A stretch of 64,000 nucleotides of DNA from AP-15 sp963747735 (lineage in GTDB: Bacteria; Pseudomonadota; Alphaproteobacteria; ATCC43930; CGMCC-115725). The stretch covers positions 186,001-250,000 of the forward strand of contig CAVVGE010000007.1 in the NCBI GenBank assembly GCA_963747735.1, written 5' to 3'. The notes under the pieces were generated by a model that made no database searches, was not told the DNA's origin, and saw only the letters and a list, made by a program, of their open reading frames with translations. Both the position numbers and the translations under genes were made by a program. This document shows, piece by piece, positions 34,070-43,800 of this stretch; position 1 is the first letter of the stretch, and each line of letters begins with the position of its first letter.

Positions 34070-35473
34070 CTACACCGTGGGGCGGATGTTTTGGTTTAGG
34101 CGGAAGAGGTTGGTGGGGTCGTATTGGTTTTTTAGGGCGACGAGGCGCTGGTAGCTGGCGGTGTTGCTATAGGCGGCGCGCAGCCGGCCGGCTTCCTCGG
34201 CGTCGAGGTGGTTGACGTAGACGGCACCGGTGGCAAAGGGCTCGACCGCGGTCCAGAAGGCGCGGGTCCACTCGATGTGGCCGGGGGTTTCGCGCGGGTC
34301 GTCCCATTGCGAGATCACGTCGTAATCCCACTGGTCGTCGCGCGCGCCAAAGGCGGTGGCGTCGGGATCGACACGGGTCGCGGCACCGTGGACATGAAAA
34401 AAGCCGACCATCGAGCGGGCCGAGCGCATCGTCGCCGCGCGGTTGATCAGGATATCGAGGGCGCCGTCGCCCAATTCCTTCAGAAAGCTCGATTTCCAGT
34501 AGCGCTGCACCCCGCCATAGGGGAAGGCGGCGTCGAGCATCGTGTTGAGCGCGACATAGGAGGTGGGTGCGATCGTATCGACGAGCGGGGTGCCGAACCG
34601 GCGCACCGGGGCGACGAGGCGCTCGCCGGTGTCGAGGTCGCCGATATGGCCGACGACAAGGGCGACCACGGGATCGCCTTCGGGCGAGGTCATCATCGCG
34701 GCAAAGGCGGTCAATTCGTCCGGGCAGGCACGCGCGTAGTCGCGGTAGAAGCGCAGCACCTCATGCGCCTTCGCCATCGGGTGCAGCACCATGCCGGCCA
34801 ATACCGGGCCCACCGGATGGAGCCGGTACTCGAACGAGGTGACGATGCCGAAATTGCCGCCGCCGCCGCGCAGGCCCCAGAAGAGTTCCGGGTTTTCCTC
34901 GGCGCTGGCAGTCACGAGCTTGCCTTCGGCGGTGACGAGGTCGGCCGAGAGGAGGTTGTCGCAGCTCAACCCGTGCTTGCCCATCAGCCAGCCGAGCCCG
35001 CCGCCCAAAGTGAGCCCGGCGATGCCGGTGGTCGAGACCACACCGCCGGTGCTGGCGAGGCCGAAAGCCTGGGTCTCGCGGTTGTAGTCGCCCCAGGTCA
35101 GGCCCGCCTCGGCGCGCGCCCGATGCCCGGCCGGATCGACGCGCACGCCTTTCATGCGTGACAGGTCGATCATCAGCCCCCGCTCGCAAACGGCGTTGCC
35201 GGTGATGTTGTGGCCGCCGCCCTTGACCGAGAGGAGGAGATCGCGGTCGCGCGCGAAATCGACCGCGGCGATGACATCGGCCGGCCCGGCGCAGCGCGCG
35301 ATCAAGGCCGGGCGCCGGTCGATCATCCCGTTCCAGATGCGGCGGGCGGCGTCGTAGCCGGGGTCGGCGGGACGCAACAGGTCGCCGCGAAAGCGCGCGG
35401 CAAAGGCGGCGGCGGCCGGCTCGGCGACGGCGGTTTCGGCCCCGGTGCGGGTGATCGCGCGCAGCTCCGCCAT
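34070..35473 (-). CDS. FAD-dependent oxidoreductase, PCMH/berberine-bridge type
   Basis: 467 residues: FAD-binding PCMH domain (SVKGGGHNITGNAVCERG; TTGIAGLTLGGGLGWL; GLRGGGGNFGIVTSFEYRL) and a C-terminal BBE segment (YQRLVALKNQYDPTNLFRLN). The His in GGGHN is the usual covalent FAD attachment site. Members oxidise alcohols, sugars or alkaloid-like substrates with O2. The substrate here is unknown. It is followed, after 13 bases, by the end of the di-heme cytochrome gene on the same strand, so the two could form an electron-transfer pair. Confidence 0.85.
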   Translation of the reverse strand: MAELRAITRTGAETAVAEPAAAAFAARFRGDLLRPADPGYDAARRIWNGMIDRRPALIARCAGPADVIAAVDFARDRDLLLSVKGGGHNITGNAVCERGLMIDLSRMKGVRVDPAGHRARAEAGLTWGDYNRETQAFGLASTGGVVSTTGIAGLTLGGGLGWLMGKHGLSCDNLLSADLVTAEGKLVTASAEENPELFWGLRGGGGNFGIVTSFEYRLHPVGPVLAGMVLHPMAKAHEVLRFYRDYARACPDELTAFAAMMTSPEGDPVVALVVGHIGDLDTGERLVAPVRRFGTPLVDTIAPTSYVALNTMLDAAFPYGGVQRYWKSSFLKELGDGALDILINRAATMRSARSMVGFFHVHGAATRVDPDATAFGARDDQWDYDVISQWDDPRETPGHIEWTRAFWTAVEPFATGAVYVNHLDAEEAGRLRAAYSNTASYQRLVALKNQYDPTNLFRLNQNIRPTV

Positions 35474-35486
35474 GGCATTCCTCCCT

Positions 35487-37209
35487 CTACAATGTCTTCA
35501 GATACTCGATCAGCGCGGTCTTTTCCTGGGCCGGCAACGTGGTCCCGAAATCATGGCCGCAATGGCTGTTGCCGGAATCGACATCGGTGCAGCCGGTGGT
35601 GTGCAAAGTGAAGCTGAAGGCGCCCTGCTGTTTCGCGAGCCCGACATTGGCGGTGTCGTAGGCGGGGCCGATCGCAAAGGTGCCGACCCGCTCGAGCGAC
35701 GGGGTCAGGAGCTGGGCGAGGGTCGGCACCGAGCCGTTGTGCAGATAGGGCGCGGCGGCCCAGATCCCCTCGAGCACCCGCAATTCATAGGCGGCCGTAT
35801 TTTGGCGCGGCCGATAGAGCTTTGACAGATCGCGAAACCGGTCCGGGATCGAAACCTGCTGTGGCGCGCCCAACAGGGGCAGCGACAGGTAATGGTCGAT
35901 GATCGATCCGATGACCGCGTTGCCGAGGATGCCGAAGCTCTTGTCGACCCGCTTGAGCGGCGTCGGCAGCAGCACCGGGATCGAGGCGCCCGTGAGCTCG
36001 CCGCTGTCCGCGGTCCAGCCGAGCACCTGGTATTCGCGGGTGTCGGTGCCGACATCCTGGATCGGCGTCGCCCAGGTGTGCCAGATCGAGAATAGCCCGA
36101 ACCGGGTGATGCCGGCGCGAATGCCGTGGCAGGCGACGCAGCCGCCCTGCTTTGGTCGGCCGGTTGAAGATCAGCTTTCCCTGGCGCGGCAGATTGCTGT
36201 CGACGGCAAACGGAAATTTTGGCGGGCCGAGCTGGCGGATCAGCGCTTCGAGCGCCGAGAGCCCGTCGAAATTGGCCGAGTTGATCCCGGTGTAATCGAC
36301 CCCGAGCAGCGAAAAGAAGCTTTTCCTCGGGGCAAAATCGGCAAAAACGCCGTAGACTTCGCCGAGGTTGCGGGCGAGACCCAAAAGGTCGCTGCCATTC
36401 TCGGCAAAGCCCGGCCATTGCGTGAAATCCTGCTTTGGCGCGTTCCACAGGAACGGATAGCGCACCGGCGCGTCGGCGGGGCGGATGTTGTCCGGGATCA
36501 AATAGCTCGGCGGCTGGCCGAGATCGAGGCCGGTCAGCCGGTTGAAGATCATGCCGACGGCATCGAGGCGGCCGATCCCCCACGGGTGCGGCGGCAACGC
36601 TGCGGCCATCAGCGTGTGGTAGCGCAGATACCAGGCCGCGACCTCGGAGCGCAGCTGCACGACCTCGGGCGGGGTCGGAGCGCGGCCGAACGCGGCGCGG
36701 GCAAAGGCGAAAAAGGCGGCCCGGTCGGTGAGCGGCGTTTTCACCGCGGTATCGAGGTCCGACAACAAGCTCTGGAAATCGGCGAGGGCGGGGCCGCCGT
36801 CGATCCGGTACTGTTTCCCGGCGACGCTGATCTGCCGGGTGTGGCAGGCGGCGCAGGTCATGCCGACCATCGGTCCGCCGCCGCTCAAATTGACGGTAAA
36901 GCCGATCGGCAGCCCGGCCGTCGGGCTGGCCGGGTTCGGCAGATAGCCGTAGCGGGCAAGGCTGTCGGCGAGGAACGGCTTGCCGTCGGGCTGCTTCAGC
37001 GCGCGCAGCCATTGCAACGGCATGATCTGCGAGCCCTGGTCCTGCGTGTAAAAGGTATTGCGGGTGGCGGCGGTCCAATTCTTGCCCTGATCGACATCGA
37101 CCGGCCCCGCGGCGCGCGCCGGTGCGACGGCCACGACCCCGGCTATAACGGTGACGACCGCGGCGATAAGGGTGACGACCGCGGCCCGGACGGCTACGCT
37201 GATGCCCAT
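35487..37209 (-). pseudogene. Di-heme c-type cytochrome (CCP/MauG/RoxA-like), frameshifted
   Basis: Reading from the ATG at 37209: a signal peptide, then NWTAATRNTFYTQDQGSQ, and the first heme motif MTCAACHTRQ. The frame is coherent until FNRPTK near 36155. One base further on the homology continues in the next frame as QGGCVACHGI, the second heme motif, and runs to LIEYLKTL at 35487. The shift is at the run of three T (plus strand) 36151-36153: one base fewer would join the frames as TKQGGCVACH. The intact protein would be periplasmic, using two c-type hemes. A true mutation or a sequencing error would look the same. Confidence 0.8.
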
Positions 37210-37316
37210 GCGATCCCCCACTCCCCCGCTACGCCCATAGGATGATGCCGGGACGCCCAAATCGTGGCAAGAAGGTGCCTTGGACCGCCGTGGCAACAAC
37301 CTTGGAGGGAGCGCCG

Positions 37317-38213
37317 ATGACCCCGCTGCGCACTGATTATACCGTGGCCAAGGGTGCGGTTTCGCTCGCCCTATACCGCAAGCGGCCGGAAGCGGCGGGC
37401 GGGAAGCGGCCGGTGCTGTTTCTCGTCCACGGCTCGTCGAATTCGGGGTTGTCGTCGTTCGACCTTTCGGTGCCGGGAAAGGGCGAATATTCGGCGATGA
37501 ACGTCTTTGCCGGGCTCGGCTTCGACGTGTGGACGATGGACCACGAGAATTACGGGCGCTCGTCGCGCACCGCGGGCAATTCCGACATCCAAAGCGGGGT
37601 CGAGGATTTGATCGCGGCGACCGAATTGGTGATCGGCGAGACCGGGCAGCGGCGGCTCCATTTCATGGGCAAATCGTCGGGGGCGCTGCGTGCGGCGGCG
37701 TTTGCGATGGTGCGGCCGGAGCGGGTCGGGCGGCTGGTGCTGAACGCCTTCACCTATACCGGGCGCAATTCGCCGACCTTGGCAAAACGCGCCGAGCAGC
37801 TCGACTTTTTCCGCACCCACAACCGCCGGCTGCGCGACCGGGCGATGATCCGCAGCATCTTTACCCGCGACCATCCCGGCACCAGCGATCCCGCGGTGGC
37901 CGATGCGTTGGCCGATGTCGAGCTCGAGTTCGGCGACGAGGTGCCGACCGGGACCTATCTCGACATGACCGCGAACCTGCCGGTGGTCGATCCGAAAAAG
38001 GTGCTGGCACCGGTCATGATCCTGCGCGGCGAGCACGACGGCATCGCCAGCGAAGAGGATCTGCTCGATTTCTACCGGCAATTGCCAAACCCGGACCGGC
38101 AGTTCGTGGTGCTGCCGGGTGCGGCGCATGCGCTCGTCTTTGGCCACAACCGGCACCAGCTGTGGCACGTCGTGCACGCCTTTCTGACGATGCCGGAGCG
38201 GCGCGACGGCTGA
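37317..38213 (+). CDS. Alpha/beta hydrolase
   Basis: 298 residues from the ATG at 37317 (GGAGGGA upstream). Typical hydrolase layout: oxyanion-loop HGSSNSG (VLFLVHGSSN), nucleophile elbow MGKSSGALRAAAFA near residue 115, acid in RGEHDGIAS, and His in PGAAHALVFGH. The substrate is unknown; the group includes esterases and lipases of secondary metabolism. It is divergent from the di-heme cytochrome gene. Confidence 0.82.
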   Translation: MTPLRTDYTVAKGAVSLALYRKRPEAAGGKRPVLFLVHGSSNSGLSSFDLSVPGKGEYSAMNVFAGLGFDVWTMDHENYGRSSRTAGNSDIQSGVEDLIAATELVIGETGQRRLHFMGKSSGALRAAAFAMVRPERVGRLVLNAFTYTGRNSPTLAKRAEQLDFFRTHNRRLRDRAMIRSIFTRDHPGTSDPAVADALADVELEFGDEVPTGTYLDMTANLPVVDPKKVLAPVMILRGEHDGIASEEDLLDFYRQLPNPDRQFVVLPGAAHALVFGHNRHQLWHVVHAFLTMPERRDG

Positions 38214-38307
38214 ACCGGACTGTCCGGCGGCGGGCATGGGCGATGGCGGCGGGAAAATGCGCCCGGCGCCGTCGGCGCGGCGGCCGGCTGCCGGTCGGGG
38301 AGAAGCG

Positions 38308-39369
38308 ATGAGCGTGCAGGACGAAATCCGGCGGCCGGCGACACGGCTGACCGTGCTGGTGCCCTGCTTCAACGAGGCCGCCATCCTGCGGGAAACCGTG
38401 GCGGGGCTGACCGCGTATCTCGACGCCGGCCGGTGGCGGCGCCGGCCCGGAGGCGAGAGCGACTGGGAGATTTTGCTGGTCGATGACGGAAGCACCGACG
38501 ACAGTCGCACGATTCTCGCCGAGCTCGCCCGCCGCGACGGCCGCGTGCGCTATCTGTCGTACCGCATCAATGCCGGCCAGGGCCAGGCGTTGCGGCAGGG
38601 CTTTGCCGCGGCACAGGGCGACTGGATCTTTTGCGTCGATGCCGATCTGGATTACGGGCCGGCGCATATCGAGCGTTTTCTTGCCCTGGCCGAGGACAGC
38701 GGCGCGGAGATCGTGATCGGGTCGCCCTATATGCGGTGCGGGACGATCTCGGGGGTTCCCTTTGCCCGCCTGTGCATGAGCCGGCTGATGAACTGGTATT
38801 TCCGCGGCGTGCTGCGCCTCGGCTTTTCCACCTACACATCGATCCTGCGGCTCTATCGCCGCGAGACGATCCGGAACCTCTTGTTGACATCGCGGGACAA
38901 GGAGCTGTTGCCCGAAATCATCATCAAGGCGAGCCTGCTCGGCATTCCGCTCGTCGAGGCGCCGGCGCACTTGCACTGGAAAGCGCGCAATCGTGGAGGC
39001 GGGCGGCGCGGCGCCGGGGTTGTGACCATGACCGGGAAGGTCGCGCGACACCTGTTGTGGGGTGCGATGGAGAACCCGATGCTGTTCTTCCTGACCCCGG
39101 CGCTGGCGGTCGGCGCCGCCACTCTATGGTTTGCCATCGCGATCCTCACCCTGTTCTGCTCATCATACTCGGGCACCAGCCTGGCCGGTCTTGCGGCGAT
39201 CACCTTCGCCGCGAACCAGGTGGTCCAGACCAATCCGCAAACCTTCGCGGCATTTGCCGTGCTGCTGCTCGCCGGGCTGATCTTGTTTTCGATGAGCATA
39301 ATCATCTTGCAGAATAAATCCAAGCGCGAGCATGACTTTATCTATTTTACCCGATTATTGAACAAGTAA
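38308..39369 (+). CDS. Membrane-anchored GT2 glycosyltransferase (polyprenol-phosphate type)
   Basis: 353 residues with TVLVPCFNEAAILRE, ILLVDDGSTDDS, FCVDADLDYGP (D-x-D), and a C-terminal pair of membrane helices near 255-345. This is the dolichol/undecaprenol-phosphate sugar transferase group, which loads a sugar onto polyprenyl phosphate for export. The start ATG at 38308 lies 7 bases after GGGGAG. It is followed after 4 bases by a large membrane protein that could use the product. Confidence 0.85.
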   Translation: MSVQDEIRRPATRLTVLVPCFNEAAILRETVAGLTAYLDAGRWRRRPGGESDWEILLVDDGSTDDSRTILAELARRDGRVRYLSYRINAGQGQALRQGFAAAQGDWIFCVDADLDYGPAHIERFLALAEDSGAEIVIGSPYMRCGTISGVPFARLCMSRLMNWYFRGVLRLGFSTYTSILRLYRRETIRNLLLTSRDKELLPEIIIKASLLGIPLVEAPAHLHWKARNRGGGRRGAGVVTMTGKVARHLLWGAMENPMLFFLTPALAVGAATLWFAIAILTLFCSSYSGTSLAGLAAITFAANQVVQTNPQTFAAFAVLLLAGLILFSMSIIILQNKSKREHDFIYFTRLLNK

Positions 39370-39373
39370 GCCA

Positions 39374-40867
39374 TTGTTCAGCGAATACACCGGGTTGTCG
39401 GTGAAAGGGCCGACCGCGGCGACGCGGCGGGCGATCCTGCCGGCGCTTTCGCTGCTCGCCGTAATCGCCTTGGCGGTGGCGGTCCGTGCTGTCGCCGATC
39501 GCGCCGGCGAGCACGTGCTGCCCTATTTGCCGACCGCATTTCCCAAGGAAGTCCCGATCCTGGACAGCCTCGCCTGGTGGAAATACCTGCTGCCGATGAA
39601 GCTGCTCGGCGAGCGCTGGGGAACGACCGGCTTTCTGCTGGTCCATTGGGTCGAGAAATTCATTGGCGAGCCCGCCGCCTTCTACTTCTTTACCGTGGTC
39701 ATGGTGGCGCTGGGCTATGTGCTGACGTGGCTGACATTTCGTTCGCTGGTGATGGCGATCCTTGCCGGTGTCGCGTTGGCGACGACGACATTCAACTATC
39801 ACGTCTACAGCGTGTCCGGCAGCGTCATCATCCTGCCGCTGGTTTCCTTTCTGCTGCTGTTCGCCTATTGCCAGGTCGGGTGGCTGCGCACCGCCGGGAA
39901 CGGTTGGATTTGGGGCGGGGCGACGCTGGTTGCCTGCCTCTTCTTTGCCCTTTGCTACGAGGGCTGGCTCGATCTGGTGCCGCTCGGCTGGATCGTCTAT
40001 CCGGCATTGGCGTGGTACTTTTGGAGGATCGGCGAGCGCACCCGCGCCGTGCGCTGCTGCCTGCTGCTGGGGCTGGTCAGCCTGGTGGCAATCGCCTACA
40101 TCGCGATCAAGGTCCGCTCCGGTCTCGGGGTCCTGCATCCGCGCGGCGGCGAAGCCGACCTGATTTTCACCTATGGCAGTGGCCACAAGCTGTTGATGGC
40201 CGAGGATGTCCTGTCCTCTTTTGTCACCTTCTTCTACACCGCGATCACCACCTATTTTCCGCCGCAGCTGTTCTCCTTCTCACTCTCATTGTGGAAGTAT
40301 GGGCCGGCGGAAATCGTTGCCCTGCAGGAAGGCTATCATGCGCAGGCGACCCATCTGACGCATTACAATCACCTGTTCCTGTGGCGCTATTATGCCGGAT
40401 TTGCCTTGGCGCTGTTCTTGATGGCGTATTGGCGGGTGACCAAAAGCTTTTTCAAAGAGGGCGATACGCATCATCTGGTGCTGTTCGTGCTGATGACCTG
40501 CGTGCTGGTGGGCAGTCCGACGCATCTGATCATCAAATGGCGGCCGATGCACGCAGCGCCGCTATTGGGCTACCAGGTGTACCTGGCGGTGATCGGCTGG
40601 ACCTTGCTGCTGTGCTATGTCGTTGCCCGGAAATCGAACGCGCTCGGCGGCAAATGGGGCGCCGCGCTGGCTTTGCTCCTGGTCCTGAATTTCTGCTATT
40701 GCGCCTATGCCCGGCCGGCGCTGTTGTCGGTGATGTCGCACGAGGTTTTTCTCGGCGCCTACCCGGACCCGCGCAAGAACCTGCCGCTGCCGGCATTTCT
40801 GCGCAGCCAACCGGCCCCGGCCCCGGCCGGCACAGCTGGCGGGAACCACGGGAATGCGCCCCAATAG
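39374..40867 (+). CDS. Polytopic membrane protein, possible GT-C-type glycosyltransferase
   Basis: 497 residues from a TTG at 39374, with about ten to twelve hydrophobic segments and a periplasmic-looking loop around residues 280-310 (YFPPQLFSFSLSLWKYG). The layout, N-terminal helix pair plus a long luminal loop, is that of GT-C enzymes, but I do not recognise a family signature. Its gene is directly coupled to the GT2 gene. A role in transferring lipid-linked sugar to an envelope component is a guess from context. Confidence 0.55.
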   Translation: MFSEYTGLSVKGPTAATRRAILPALSLLAVIALAVAVRAVADRAGEHVLPYLPTAFPKEVPILDSLAWWKYLLPMKLLGERWGTTGFLLVHWVEKFIGEPAAFYFFTVVMVALGYVLTWLTFRSLVMAILAGVALATTTFNYHVYSVSGSVIILPLVSFLLLFAYCQVGWLRTAGNGWIWGGATLVACLFFALCYEGWLDLVPLGWIVYPALAWYFWRIGERTRAVRCCLLLGLVSLVAIAYIAIKVRSGLGVLHPRGGEADLIFTYGSGHKLLMAEDVLSSFVTFFYTAITTYFPPQLFSFSLSLWKYGPAEIVALQEGYHAQATHLTHYNHLFLWRYYAGFALALFLMAYWRVTKSFFKEGDTHHLVLFVLMTCVLVGSPTHLIIKWRPMHAAPLLGYQVYLAVIGWTLLLCYVVARKSNALGGKWGAALALLLVLNFCYCAYARPALLSVMSHEVFLGAYPDPRKNLPLPAFLRSQPAPAPAGTAGGNHGNAPQ

Positions 40868-40898
40868 CAGGGTGCGGAAAATCCCATTTTCCTGTGCA

Positions 40899-40985
40899 GG
40901 CACCCTTCGAGACGGCCCTGCGGGTCTCCTCAGGGTGAGGCAAGCCTTTGAAATGAAAACACCTCACCCTGAGAGCCCGTGAACC
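40899..40985. repeat. Palindromic repeat, family C (CTTCGAGAC... CTCAGGGTGAGG)
   Basis: ACCCTTCGAGACGGCCCTGC at 40902 onward and CTCCTCAGGGTGAGG at 40926-40940 form one arm pattern. A second CACCTCACCCTGAG follows at 40960-40976. The same element type recurs at 61191-61304. The copy stops abruptly at the start of IS-like sequence near 40980. Confidence 0.6.
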
Positions 40986-41114
40986 TTTGCATTTCTCGGC
41001 TTTGATGCACGGTTATGATTGTTTTTTGATGCCTGGTTGGCGAGGCGGTTCAGCGATGGGAGCAAGCTGGCGCGGATTGCGGGTGGGGCGGCGGATGCTC
41101 ATCGCGCTCGCGCC

Positions 41115-41692
41115 TCAGGCGGCGGCGCGCGCCGCCGCTTGGCGCAACGCGAAGCCACGCATCATGTTGTGGGCGAGCGCGACCCACAGCAAGACGGTGC
41201 GCGCCTTCTCTTTACCGCGGACCAGCAGCCGGGTGAGCCCCATGCGGCGCGCCGCGGCATTGGGGCACTCGGCTTTGCAGCGTTCCTTGTACAACAGGGT
41301 GCCGCGCTCGCTGGCCATGCGCCGGCGCCAATCGGCCACCCCCGGGCCGTCCGTGCACCGCGTGCCATAAGGCTCGGTGCGATGCTTGTTGTGGATTGCC
41401 GGGCACCACAGCTTGACGCCCCCGGCATCCGCCCATTCGATGTCCTCGTTCTTGGTAAAGCCGCCATCGACCAGGTAATCCGCCGGTTTGATCCCGCCCT
41501 CGGCCAACCGCTCCAGGCCGCGCCGCGCCAAGCCGCGATCCGAGCCGGTGGTGTCGATGTCGACGGCGACGATAATCTGGCTCTTCGGCGCCGAGACGAT
41601 CTGCAGGTTGTAGGCCGGCCGAAACCCGCCATCGGCCATCTTGATCGACCGCGTCTCGGCATCGGTGATCAGGCTGAGAGCGAGCGCCCCCG
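41115..41692 (-). mobile_element. C-terminal fragment of an IS1182-like transposase
   Basis: The frame reads from about 41690 (SLITDAETRSIKMADGGFRP) to the stop at 41115. It holds the characteristic KMADGGFRPAYNLQI, DYLVDGGFTKNEDIEWAD and ERCKAECPNAAARRMG segments of IS1182-type transposases. The N-terminal half is missing: at about 41690-41720 the sequence switches to an IS701-like gene. It is therefore a remnant. The ~110 bases left of the stop are low in coding signal and may hold the element's end. Confidence 0.7.
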
Positions 41693-41717
41693 GTTCGAGC
41701 CAGGGGCAGGCTTGGCG

Positions 41718-42289
41718 GCGATCGGCCGGTGCTGGTCGTCGCGCCGCAGCAACTTGGGCGGTCGCCCGCTGCCCCGGCCACGCTGCGGTTGTAAAGGCTC
41801 CACGCCCGGTGGCCAGACCGAGGTGTTGGGGCCGATCCCAGCGACATAGCTCATGCCGCGGGCGGTGATCTCCGTTCGCAGCCTGGTATCGTTGCCGTAA
41901 CCGGCATCCATCAGCACCACACCCTGAGGCAACCCGGCCGCTTGCGCCGCGTTGATCTGCTCAAGGGCGATCTCAGGCTTGGTTTGGAAAGCGATCGTCT
42001 CCGGTATCTTGGCCTTGTGCCGACGTGCCTGATCCTTGGCCCAATCCTCAGGGAGATAGAGCCGATAAGCGACGGGCAGGCTGGCATCACGGTTGGCCAG
42101 CGACAGCGGCACCGCGACCCCCGCCTTCGCGAGGGCAGGCTCTGACAAATCCTGCTTGCCGAGCTGGCCGCAATATTGCCGGGTCACCCCGACCGAGTGC
42201 CGCCCCTTCTTGGGAAAGCCTGTGTCGTCGATGATCCAGGCCTCGACCGGCCCGCTGCGCTCGATCGCCGGCAGCACCAGCTCTGTCAC
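41718..42289 (-). pseudogene. IS701-like transposase, C-terminal portion (truncated)
   Basis: DDE transposase segment from VTELVLPAIERSGPVEAW (42289) through GFPKKGRHSVGVTRQYCGQL and YRLYLPEDWAKD to DDQHRPIAAKP near 41718, where IS1182-like sequence begins. The first about 100 residues are missing here, but a matching N-terminal fragment lies at 43826-44088, separated by the IS110-like element. Inside this stretch the segment SEPALAKAG is encoded by a palindromic repeat (42118-42140) that replaces three residues expected by family comparison. It is not functional as it stands. Confidence 0.7.
42118..42140. repeat. Palindromic repeat, family B, inside the IS701-like gene
   Basis: CCCCCGCCTTCGCGAGGGCAGG on the plus strand. 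It adds residues in frame (SEPALAKAG) at a place where IS701-type proteins normally have a short NCQ-like stretch, so it seems to have inserted after the transposase had arisen. Confidence 0.65.
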
Positions 42290-42310
42290 CCCCGCTTTCG
42301 CGAGGGCAGG
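42289..42310. repeat. Palindromic repeat, family B, at the IS701-like/IS110-like junction
   Basis: CCCCCGCTTTCGCGAGGGCA plus GG, almost identical to the copy at 42118. It marks the right end of the IS701-like C-terminal fragment. The non-coding end of the IS110-like element starts immediately after it. Confidence 0.65.
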
Positions 42311-42630
42311 TTAAAATTATGGCATTTCTCCCAGTGTGGGGTCTCGGTGTTGGCCGCAGTTCGGTGCCGGACGATCCGAGGGGAGCTCGCCATCGGGCGC
42401 GGAACATCGCGCCACACCCTTGTATTCGGTAGGCCCGAGATGGGACCTGGACCATGATGCAGTCATGCGCATCGGCGGCAAAGCTCCGAGACGGCAGGCC
42501 CATTCTCTTAAGACGGCGTGCAAGCCATGCCTGCCTCGGGTCACCGCCGCCTCGGATCGTTATCGGCGCGGCCGTTCGCGCGACGCGACGCCGAAACCGG
42601 TTGTCAGCAACCTCCTTTCTGGCCGGTCGC
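42311..42630 (-). ncRNA. Non-coding end of an IS110/IS1111-like element; candidate bridge-RNA region
   Basis: A 320-base stretch between the family-B palindrome at 42289 and the transposase stop at 42631, with no gene. In IS110-family elements a non-coding end of this kind encodes a bridge RNA that specifies donor and target DNA. In the IS1111 branch it lies downstream of the transposase, as here. I cannot fold it, so this is an inference from position only. Confidence 0.35.
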
Positions 42631-43742
42631 TCAGGCCGCTGCACGCAGGACGACGCCCTGCGGGATCTCGCCGGTCGTCACCAGTTGCCACAGCGCAATC
42701 AGCAGCTTGCGCGCCAACCCGACAATCATGGTCTTTCGGGTGGCGCCGCGGGCATCGGCCGTGCGCGCCCGATACCATTGGGTCAGGGCGCTGTCCTTCT
42801 GGAACATCAAGAAGCGCCAAGCCAATTGGATCATACCACGGCGCACGCGAGCGTTGCCGGCCCTGGCCAGCCCCTTCTCCCGTCGCCGCGCGCCGCTCTC
42901 GTCCGGCGCGCCGGTCAGCCCGGCATAACGCGCCACCGCTCGCCGGTCGCGCAGGTTACGTGACAAGATCTCGTGCACCAGCAAGTCCGCGGTCTCGACA
43001 CCAACGCCGACGACCCGCGCCAGCATCCGGACCATCGCGTGGGCGCCTTGTTCAGGGTGCCGCTCGAGCCGTTCCAAGCGCGCCGCCTCGATCTCCCGGA
43101 TCTGGCCGACAACAAAGCCCAGCCGCGCCATATCGCGGCGCAACTCGGCCAGCGTGTTCGGCGGCGGCGGCGTACCCTCCGCTGTGAGCAATCCTGCGAG
43201 CCGCTCCGGCGCCCGGCGCAAGGTCGGCTTGAAGCCGCGAATGCCAAGACGAGCAAGGGTGCTTTTCATCCGGTTGACAATGCGGGTGCGCTCGCCGACC
43301 AGGCCCTCGCGCTCGCGGTTTGGCCGCTTGGCATCCTCCTCTTCGAGCGTGGGGATCGCGGCCATGCTGCAATGACCCGGTTCGCCGCGCAGCCAGCCGA
43401 GAAAGGCCCGCTTGAGCAACTCGGTGTCGAGCCGATCGGTCTTCGCCCGCCGATGCTCGCGCGACACGGCGACGCTCGTCGGGTGGATCACCTGGGCTTC
43501 GATGCCACGCGCCCGCAACCATCGCGCCAGCCAGAAGCCGTCGCGACCGGCTTCGTAGGCCACCGCGATCCGGCTGACCGTGCGGCCGGCCCCCGTTCTG
43601 CAACGGGGCAGGCTTTGGTCGCCTCGTCGCGCCAGCGCTGCAGCAGCCGCAACAGCTCCTCCTTCTCCGCAGCAAGCTTCTTGAGCGGTTGACGGCTGAT
43701 GCCGGGCACGATGCCGGCGACCAGCCAGCTCGATTGGCTCAT
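42631..43742 (-). pseudogene. IS110-like transposase, frameshifted by a palindromic insert
   Basis: The start at 43742 (MSQSSWLVAGIVPGISRQPL, KEELLRLLQRWRDEATKA) and the continuation from 43563 (AYEAGRDGFWLARWLRARGI to the stop at 42631) lie in different frames. The DEDD-type N-terminal domain (HPTSVAVSREHRRAKTDRLD) and the C-terminal Tnp_20 domain (ARYAGLTGAPDESGARRREK; WRFLMFQKDS) are otherwise complete. The break falls on a 23-base palindromic insert (43591-43614); removing it would give EATKA-GRTVSRIAVAYEAG. It would be an RNA-guided serine/DEDD recombinase if intact. Confidence 0.75.
43591..43614. repeat. Palindromic repeat, family B variant, inserted in the IS110-like gene
   Basis: CCCCCGTTCTGCAACGGGGC plus AGGC on the plus strand, with arms CCCCGTT and AACGGGG. 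It splits the transposase frame. Its insertion length (about 23 bases) is not a multiple of three. Confidence 0.7.
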
Positions 43743-43800
43743 CTCGATAACCGCGATCAGCGTGCTATCCTGATCCAGAGCGGCGAGCGATCGGCTCAGA

